Shown here: piece by piece, positions 5,048-9,732 of the stretch
Layout: each line of letters starts with the position of its first letter
How positions within the stretch are numbered: position 1 is the first letter of the stretch
From: JALCSJ01 sp036788835
Lineage (GTDB): Bacteria > Bacillota > Negativicutes > Acidaminococcales > Acidaminococcaceae
Length of the DNA stretch: 9,732 bases
Assembly: GCA_036788835.1 (NCBI GenBank)
Contig: DAIQMR010000049.1
Coordinates: forward strand, 1 to 9,732
Reading direction: 5' to 3'
Notes under the pieces: model-generated
The model's input: only the letters and a program-made list of their open reading frames with translations
Database searches by the model: none
What the model was told of the DNA's origin: nothing
Translations under genes and position numbers: made by a program

Positions 5048-7342
5048 CTAAGCTAAAAAACCATCATCTTCAGAGCTAGGTACATGAATATTTGAGTATA
5101 AAACTTTTACTTCATCGGTCAGCGTAAGGGTGCGGTAAAAAGTACCGCCTTGTCCTCTACGGACAATCATTTCGGGAAAAGTGGTACCAAGATGTTCCGC
5201 CAAGATAGTTCTGAACTCTTTTGCTGTTTTGGCAAAACCATGATTATTATCCCGGCACCAGGCTCTATAGACATTGAAAATTTTGCCGGTTGTATAGTAA
5301 TTATCAAATTTGTTGTACAACCTTTCAGTCATGCATTCATTGTAGAAACCAATAACGGTATTGTTATCTTCCATGTATTGCTTTCTGGCCTGAATAACGG
5401 ATTCGGGCTCAGAGTAACGATAACCATTACCTATCATAGTTTTTAAGGACATGATGAACTTATACACTATGCCTTCCCGTTCCTCATACATTTTTTCAAG
5501 TAAATACTTGTCTTGTTTCTCTTTGGGAATGACATTTGTGCATTCCACATGCATTATTCTGTCATAGACCCATTTCCCATCATCACCGCCAAATTTAGGC
5601 AGCCTGTTCATACAGAACCAGAGCAGGCCACCATAAGTGAACTCAAAGCCGTTCATACCTTTGAATTCAGCAAAAAGGCTGTCTCCGCCGGTGCATTTCT
5701 TAAAAGTCTTAAGTTCACTGACCGTCATAAAGCTCATGTCCGAACTTCCGGCCAGGCGTTTACAATGGATATTGCTAGTCCCGAAACGGGCCTCTATTTC
5801 ACTAAGGTCTATACTGACGAAGTTACCTTTGCCTAAAAGACGTTCTTCCAGACTCTTTAACTGGGACTTTCCTGTGTCTCCATTGCCTACCATGAACAAG
5901 GCTTTTTTCATTCGATAGCCTTTTATGTTAGATAGGCCTGTGCCACAAAATTCATATAAAAGGTTCTCTACTTGCATATCGCCATTGGTGAGGGTTTTCA
6001 TATATCTGTCAAAAACAGGTGTGGGTTTTGCCTCATCCAACCATTTGCAAGGGATTTGTATAGTAGTCAGATAATCCGGAGAGTGGGGCAAAAGCGCCAT
6101 ATCAGACAACCGTAGAATGCCATTTTCAAAGTTTATGATATCTTCATCGGAATTCAATTCGTCATAGTTTACATAATTAAGGTCACTGGTCAAAAGACCA
6201 AAACTTTCTTTCACAGAGGACATTTTCACAATATCTTCGTTATAAGCCACGATGTATTGTTTTATGAGGCCGAGAAGCATATCATCGGAATAATAACGAT
6301 AGCAGCCGTTCTCATAAACATAGCGGAGGACACCTTGCCTTCCGTTATCCCGAACAAATATGTAATGTAGGTCATTGCGTATGTGCCTGGTCAGTATCGT
6401 AGGCAAAACTATTTCTTTGCCAGATTCCGGCTGATATTTTACGAATTCAGGCCTAGGCTTCACAGAGTAGTGAAATACCCCATGACATCCTTCAATAGCC
6501 TTTTCGATGGTTCTGTCCCGGTAATCTTCCCTATCCCATTTGTCACGCATGAGAGCACTCATTCTAAAGATTGAATCTATGGCTTCAGGGTTGTTACCGG
6601 CTCGGAAAGCCACTATAGTACAAAGAGCAAGGTCTGCCTCCGACTGGCTGCCATAACCTGTTAAGTCTCCTTTATCGAAAAGCCGCATAAACTTATCATG
6701 GTTACGGTCTGATTTTAGATGCTTTATTACAGAATCAACATCACATTTGCTGCAAGGAAGCACAGCAGTTTCTTTAGGTACAGTCTTTAGCATTTCTTTG
6801 TTTAAGGTTTCTAAAATTGCTGGTGTACAGTCTTCCAGAGGTTTGTCTACTATGGTTTTGCCGGAAAAAACGGCAAAGCGATTAGTTAGCCCACCTATGT
6901 AGAGCTCCAAATCCAATTTGGAATTTTTCATAAGGAATTTTTTTTCTAGGCGAATAATGCCAGCCTTATCTAAATATGTAGGGAGCTGCTTAATGTCGCA
7001 TTTGCCATAAGTATGAAGGCCTGTGCCACTTACGGAGTATTCGGTATAACTGCTAAAGCGCTTGAGAAATCTCTGAACAATAGGATCTTGAAGATCCTTT
7101 TCATCTATGTCCAGGAAAAAGTATCCTTCTGGGATAATAAAACCAACGCCACTGTATTTATTCTTTATTTTAGCGGACATAGCTTCTTCATATGTTACCC
7201 ATGTAAAGGAGTAATTTTTTGATGTTCCGGTTGTGCCACCGTTGGCTGAGCAGGGGACTTTGGTCTTTTTCCCTTTTACCGTTTTATAGTTCCAGCATAT
7301 CCATATTTTTTTATTCATTAATTCTTGCATTGGGTGTGTCAA
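5048..7342 (-). CDS. phage/plasmid-type primase and SF3 helicase (P4/D5 family)
   Basis: A 764-aa replication protein. The N-terminal part (about 1-165) looks like an archaeo-eukaryotic type primase: FFLDIDEKD (75-83) supplies the acidic metal-binding pair Asp78/Asp80, and SVSGTGLH (103-110) is the usual following motif. Residues about 232-283 (SEADLALCTIVAF to RTIEKAI) match the linker domain found in these primases. A D5-type N-terminal domain (about 310-440) precedes the SF3 helicase: Walker A GNGDTGKS (486-493), an acidic SSD near 535 where Walker B is expected, TGGD (551-554), LLWFCMNRLPKF with sensor Asn579, and Arg595 as a possible arginine finger. The C-terminus (about 665-740) looks like a winged-helix DNA-binding domain. 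Start is TTG at 7342 with AGGAGG eight bases upstream; the ATG at 7330 is too far from it. It should bind and unwind the adjacent iteron origin. Confidence 0.93.
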   Translation of the reverse strand: MTHPMQELMNKKIWICWNYKTVKGKKTKVPCSANGGTTGTSKNYSFTWVTYEEAMSAKIKNKYSGVGFIIPEGYFFLDIDEKDLQDPIVQRFLKRFSSYTEYSVSGTGLHTYGKCDIKQLPTYLDKAGIIRLEKKFLMKNSKLDLELYIGGLTNRFAVFSGKTIVDKPLEDCTPAILETLNKEMLKTVPKETAVLPCSKCDVDSVIKHLKSDRNHDKFMRLFDKGDLTGYGSQSEADLALCTIVAFRAGNNPEAIDSIFRMSALMRDKWDREDYRDRTIEKAIEGCHGVFHYSVKPRPEFVKYQPESGKEIVLPTILTRHIRNDLHYIFVRDNGRQGVLRYVYENGCYRYYSDDMLLGLIKQYIVAYNEDIVKMSSVKESFGLLTSDLNYVNYDELNSDEDIINFENGILRLSDMALLPHSPDYLTTIQIPCKWLDEAKPTPVFDRYMKTLTNGDMQVENLLYEFCGTGLSNIKGYRMKKALFMVGNGDTGKSQLKSLEERLLGKGNFVSIDLSEIEARFGTSNIHCKRLAGSSDMSFMTVSELKTFKKCTGGDSLFAEFKGMNGFEFTYGGLLWFCMNRLPKFGGDDGKWVYDRIMHVECTNVIPKEKQDKYLLEKMYEEREGIVYKFIMSLKTMIGNGYRYSEPESVIQARKQYMEDNNTVIGFYNECMTERLYNKFDNYYTTGKIFNVYRAWCRDNNHGFAKTAKEFRTILAEHLGTTFPEMIVRRGQGGTFYRTLTLTDEVKVLYSNIHVPSSEDDGFLA

Positions 7343-7375
7343 ATTACGTACCTCCTTTCTATAAGATAGTTACTA

Positions 7376-7558
7376 TTATTTCTTTGGCCTTGAATTTACA
7401 TTCAGCCATTTTTGGAATCCGGCCTTGGGGATTAAAATCCTTGTGCCTATTTTTAAGATAGGGAAACCAGGTTCTTTTGTTAGTTCATATGCTTTAGGAA
7501 TACTAATTCCAAGCTGTAACGCCATTTCTGAAACACTTAATGCAATTTTATCTTTCAT
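7376..7558 (-). CDS. excisionase-like helix-turn-helix protein
   Basis: A 60-aa protein consisting of one winged-HTH unit of the MerR/excisionase type. ALSVSEMALQLGISIPKAYELTKEPGFPILKIGTRILIPKAGFQKWL has the two helices of the HTH (about residues 8-26), a wing with PILKIG and RILIP, and the final K-x-F-x-x-W-L helix. Such proteins bend DNA for excision and often also regulate their own operon. The ATG at 7558 has AGGAGG nine bases upstream. Its stop is 33 bp from the TTG of the primase gene, so the two are co-transcribed. With two serine recombinases rather than a tyrosine integrase in the element, it may act as a recombination directionality factor or purely as a regulator; the sequence does not decide. 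Confidence 0.85.
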   Translation of the reverse strand: MKDKIALSVSEMALQLGISIPKAYELTKEPGFPILKIGTRILIPKAGFQKWLNVNSRPKK

Positions 7559-7603
7559 GTTTTGTTTCCTCCTTGTTTTTTCCTAAATATTAGCGTTTGC
7601 CCG

Positions 7604-7690
7604 CTACGTTTCCTTCCCGGCGCCTTGTTTGACGACCTCGAGTATTAACCTTCTTTCGATATGCTCCGATATATCAGCATTTTTCCGCAA
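7604..7690 (-). CDS. possible 28-aa leader peptide upstream of the HTH/primase operon
   Basis: From a TTG at 7690 the frame reads MRKNADISEHIERRLILEVV and ends KQGAGKET before TAG at 7604-7606. AAGGGG lies four bases before the TTG, a little closer than ideal. The amphipathic helix-like composition looks like real protein, and the frame is open back to about 7720. The stop codon is the first three bases of a hairpin (TAGCG/CGCTA, 7591-7606). Its place between the promoter and the HTH gene would suit a translated leader, a degraded gene, or a small regulatory protein. I do not recognise a family. Coding status is uncertain. Confidence 0.35.
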   Translation of the reverse strand: MRKNADISEHIERRLILEVVKQGAGKET

Positions 7691-7766
7691 GGTACCCCTT
7701 ACGAGCAAACTGTTAAGTTTTCAGGGTTCATGTAATTGCAAAGAATTAAATTTTATTTTTAATTGA

Positions 7767-7795
7767 TTGCTTTTGGTTATAGTATAGGATAAAAT
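7767..7795 (+). promoter_or_regulatory. candidate rightward promoter for the zinc-finger gene operon
   Basis: TTGCTT (7767-7772) and TAAAAT (7790-7795, 5/6 to the -10 consensus) are 17 bp apart. Transcription would start near 7802, about 50 bp before the first ATG. It overlaps the leftward promoter at 7781-7809. Confidence 0.5.
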
Positions 7796-7809
7796 GTAAT
7801 TAATGACTA
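7781..7809 (-). promoter_or_regulatory. candidate leftward promoter for the HTH/primase operon
   Basis: On the minus strand TAGTCA (7804-7809, 4/6) and TATACT (7781-7786, 5/6) are 17 bp apart. The start would be near 7774, giving a leader of about 215 bases before the HTH gene. The leader would contain a boxA-like stretch CTGAAAACTTAACA (7711-7724), the possible 28-aa peptide and a hairpin. Confidence 0.4.
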
Positions 7810-7815
7810 AAATGG

Positions 7816-7837
7816 TTCGATTACACATTCGATTACA
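7816..7837 (+). promoter_or_regulatory. 10-bp direct repeat, candidate operator
   Basis: TTCGATTACA occurs twice with a 12-bp period (7816-7825 and 7828-7837). The reverse complement of its end, TGTAAT, occurs at 7795-7800 and again at 7731-7736. The pair lies between the predicted rightward start site and the start codon, and just upstream of the leftward -35. A bound regulator could block one promoter and help the other. The HTH proteins encoded on either side are candidate binders. Confidence 0.5.
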
Positions 7838-7852
7838 TCATTTGAAAGCGGT

Positions 7853-8926
7853 ATGACAATGAAAAAAGATAAAAAATATGGTAAATACGGGGTTTATGAA
7901 AGAACATCTTCATATTGGGAATATTTAACATTTGCGGGAAAAGTGAAGTTAGGTGGACTAGGAGACATAAAAAAAGAATCAGTCTGCTTTGATTATTATT
8001 CTGTGGTTCAAGAAGAGGATGGCGTTTATTTAGTTCCCGAAGTTTTAGCAGAAGAGTCGGCCAAAACAAAAGAACCCCTGTCTTTAAGTGGACAGGAGCT
8101 ATTGATAACATTGTGTAATTTAAACAAGGATATTAATTTTCCAAGGGGTAAAAAAGCAGTAGATCCATGCAAAGCAGTAGCAAAATGGTGTATGACATAT
8201 ACGCACCCATATGATATCGATGACGTAATCTTAGAACTAGAACAAATGGGCGAAAACATACACTATGACAAAACGACGAAACAAGTAGAGCCACTAGAAA
8301 AATTATCTAAAAACCCTTCTATGGAACAACTTTTGGCCTATAAAGAAGGTACTATGGCTAAAGTTGGTTTTACGGAGATGGTTCATCGAGAGGAAAGACG
8401 TATTGAAAATGTAGCAAAGTTCAAGTTAGATGACTTTTTGAAGGATCTTAGTGACCTTTGCAATGCAACTGAGATGTTTTTTGCTATTAAAGAAATAGAA
8501 GAAAGTGGCGTAGATGATATTGCCATGAATCTATATAAAATCGGGAAATATCATGACGGGCTTCCCTTCTTTGAAAAGTATAAAGAAGAAAACATCGATT
8601 TTCTAAGGATTTGTCAGCAATATACCGAACTATTCCCTGACCTTAAAATGAAACTAGAATATAACGCAGAAACGGAGAAGTTTGTACTGGCCCCGGTAGT
8701 GCATAGTATTTTTGATATAGCTTGGTACACATTGAGCATAGTATCAGGTATAATAGCTGGTGCTCCGGGAAGTTCGGCTATTTATGCTATAAAGGAGTGC
8801 AAAAACTGCCATAAACTCTTCGCCGCTATTGGCAGGAAAGAATACTGTGATGAAGAAGAATGTCAGAAAGCAAGAATACGCAACAATGTAAGGGCGTTTA
8901 GAAAGAGAAAGAGTTCGAAAAAATAG
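7853..8926 (+). CDS. hypothetical protein with C-terminal zinc finger (DUF6076/CGNR-like)
   Basis: A 357-aa, probably cytoplasmic protein. Its last 43 residues form a likely zinc-binding unit: Cys316-x2-Cys319, then Cys332 and Cys337, followed by QKARIRNNVRAFRKRK, a basic tail typical of CGNR-type nucleic-acid-binding fingers. The preceding 310 residues are mostly helical and acidic (for example LKDLSDLCNATEMFFAIKEIEESGVDD), and a hydrophobic stretch AWYTLSIVSGIIAGAPGSSAIYAI lies just before the finger. The overall layout recalls DUF6076 proteins of Bacillota, whose function is unknown; this assignment is from memory. ATGs at 7853 and 7859 are both possible, each with only a weak SD-like AAAGCGG. 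It is the first gene of the rightward block and may be a regulator or cargo. Confidence 0.7.
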   Translation: MTMKKDKKYGKYGVYERTSSYWEYLTFAGKVKLGGLGDIKKESVCFDYYSVVQEEDGVYLVPEVLAEESAKTKEPLSLSGQELLITLCNLNKDINFPRGKKAVDPCKAVAKWCMTYTHPYDIDDVILELEQMGENIHYDKTTKQVEPLEKLSKNPSMEQLLAYKEGTMAKVGFTEMVHREERRIENVAKFKLDDFLKDLSDLCNATEMFFAIKEIEESGVDDIAMNLYKIGKYHDGLPFFEKYKEENIDFLRICQQYTELFPDLKMKLEYNAETEKFVLAPVVHSIFDIAWYTLSIVSGIIAGAPGSSAIYAIKECKNCHKLFAAIGRKEYCDEEECQKARIRNNVRAFRKRKSSKK

Positions 8927-8984
8927 GATGGTTTCTTTTTGGGGTGTATAACTGAACGACCATTTTGCAAAGGAGGTGAGATCC

Positions 8985-9311
8985 TTGGCTAAATATACAG
9001 ATGACGAGATAAGGAAAATGAAGAAAATAACCTGCAAGATAGCAGCAGACTATCTTGGTGTGTCCACTATGGCGATAAGTTGGGGAATGCGTGAGGAAAA
9101 GCTCCCTATAGGCTTTACCGTACATAACAAAGACAGGTATACGGATAGTTATGGGTACCATATTGTGGCTGAAAGGCTTATTGCCTATAACCACGGCACC
9201 ATTTCTGAAGTACAGGTTCAGGGTATAGAAAACAACTTGGAAAAAATAATCAAAGAATTTGAGGAAATGAAACAGGACTTAAGTTTTTTATTAAGGCAAA
9301 AGAACTTGTAA
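8985..9311 (+). CDS. HTH-domain hypothetical protein, 108 aa
   Basis: The N-terminal half, MKKITCKIAADYLGVSTMAIS then MREEKLPIGF, is a helix-turn-helix of the excisionase/DNA-binding kind (about residues 14-45). DSYGYHIVAERLIAYNHG (about 58-75) follows, as in many small element-borne HTH proteins of Bacillota. The last 30 residues (IENNLEKIIKEFEEMKQDLSFLLRQ) form a probable coiled coil for dimerisation. I chose TTG at 8985 because AAGGAGG ends eight bases upstream; a GTG at 8976 overlaps the SD itself. It follows the zinc-finger gene by 58 bp with no terminator between, so they are likely one transcript. A regulator of the element is the best guess. Confidence 0.75.
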   Translation: MAKYTDDEIRKMKKITCKIAADYLGVSTMAISWGMREEKLPIGFTVHNKDRYTDSYGYHIVAERLIAYNHGTISEVQVQGIENNLEKIIKEFEEMKQDLSFLLRQKNL

Positions 9312-9346
9312 GGGAGGCGAAAATAACTGCTGCACAACGAGAGCGG

Positions 9347-9697
9347 TTGCTGCAGGAGATAGAGGAATTTACGGCGTACTGTGATGATTACATAACTTTT
9401 GGAATTGGAGGTGATGACGAAATGGAAAAGAAAACCCTAACCTTTGACAGACAGCAGCTTTACACGGAAATCTGGAAAATAGGTCTAAGCAAGACGGCTA
9501 GGCAATATAAGGTTCCGTACCAGAAATTAAAGGAAGCCTGTGAAAAAGCTAATATTCCACTTCCTACCCAGTCCTATTGGGCTGGTCTATCTGTTGGAAA
9601 AACAACAGAAAAAGAAACCTTGCCAGAATCAGAGGAAACAGAAGTTAAGGTTATTTACCCCACCAGAACCTCGTCTAAATGTTGTCCGGCACATTAA
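9347..9697 (+). CDS. HTH-like hypothetical protein, apparently frameshifted near its C-terminus
   Basis: The middle of the protein, LTFDRQQLYTEIWKIGLSKTARQYKVPYQKLKEACEKANIPLPTQSYWAGL, matches a widespread HTH-type domain (D-R-x-x-L-Y-x-E-I-W, then a helix with ARQY, then IPLP..YWA). After about 9650 the annotated frame ends in SSKCCPAH, which looks out of frame. The +1 frame from about 9651 reads PPEPRLNVVRHINLGSIRHF and stays open to the window edge, so a 1-base indel near 9650-9662 is likely. The start is unclear. ATG 9422 has GGAGG ten bases upstream, but in-frame coding-like sequence continues upstream through TTG 9347 to an ATA at 9323 that has an AGGGAGG in the right place; the ancestral start may have been there. 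The gene may be decaying, or the window may contain a sequencing error. Confidence 0.6.
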   Translation: MLQEIEEFTAYCDDYITFGIGGDDEMEKKTLTFDRQQLYTEIWKIGLSKTARQYKVPYQKLKEACEKANIPLPTQSYWAGLSVGKTTEKETLPESEETEVKVIYPTRTSSKCCPAH

Positions 9698-9732
9698 TTT
9701 AGGCAGCATTCGTCACTTTAAATTAGTTGAAA

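Noticed and set aside
7711..7730. Similarity of the reverse complement to spacer sequence found near rRNA genes.
   Set aside because: Only a short boxA-like match; no rRNA or tRNA sequence is present nearby, so it is not part of an rRNA operon.
1..9732. Search by eye for attachment sites or element ends.
   Set aside because: No tRNA gene end or long flanking direct repeat is visible; the genes at both edges are cut, so the element's ends lie outside the window.

Overview
The window looks like part of an integrated mobile genetic element from a Bacillota (Firmicutes) host, most likely a Clostridia-type anaerobe. The base composition is moderately AT-rich, nearly every gene has a strong AGGAGG-type ribosome binding site, and TTG starts occur. 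The gene families (paired large serine recombinases, a virulence-related protein, DUF4314, a SHOCT-like small protein, a phage/plasmid primase-helicase) are ones I associate with integrative elements of Clostridia. The species cannot be named from this sequence alone. No relaxase, conjugation gene, attachment site, tRNA or rRNA is visible.

Layout. A long leftward (minus-strand) block runs from about 7800 down to the left edge. In transcription order it holds: a possible 28-residue leader peptide, a 60-aa excisionase-like helix-turn-helix protein (7376-7558), a 764-aa primase/SF3 helicase (5048-7342), a 290-bp iteron field that looks like a replication origin (4756-5045), an unrecognised 112-aa protein (4325-4663), a strongly hairpin-rich non-coding stretch (about 4030-4310), a 55-aa SHOCT-like protein (3788-3955), two different large serine recombinases whose genes overlap by 16 bp (2439-3737 and 868-2454), the virulence-related protein (93-779) and the start of a DUF4314 gene (cut by the left edge). 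A shorter rightward block begins at about 7800: a 357-aa protein with a C-terminal zinc finger (DUF6076/CGNR-like), a 108-aa HTH protein, and an HTH-like gene that appears frameshifted near 9655 and runs off the right edge in another frame.

The most striking feature is the origin. Eleven exact copies of the 9-mer RGTGACAGT, plus one degenerate copy, lie on both strands and are arranged in dyad symmetry around 4900/4901. They flank an AT-rich core of about 80 bp and sit directly beside the gene for the protein that would be expected to use them. This suggests an element that, after excision by the recombinases, replicates as a plasmid-like circle. A similar 48-bp promoter/leader module (TTGATA, 17 bp, TAAYAT, then an SD) precedes both the SHOCT-like gene and the recombinase pair, and a diverged copy precedes the virulence-related gene. 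These three units may therefore be expressed together. The intergenic switch at 7767-7837 has overlapping divergent promoters and a 10-bp direct repeat. It probably decides between the replication/excision block and the rightward block.
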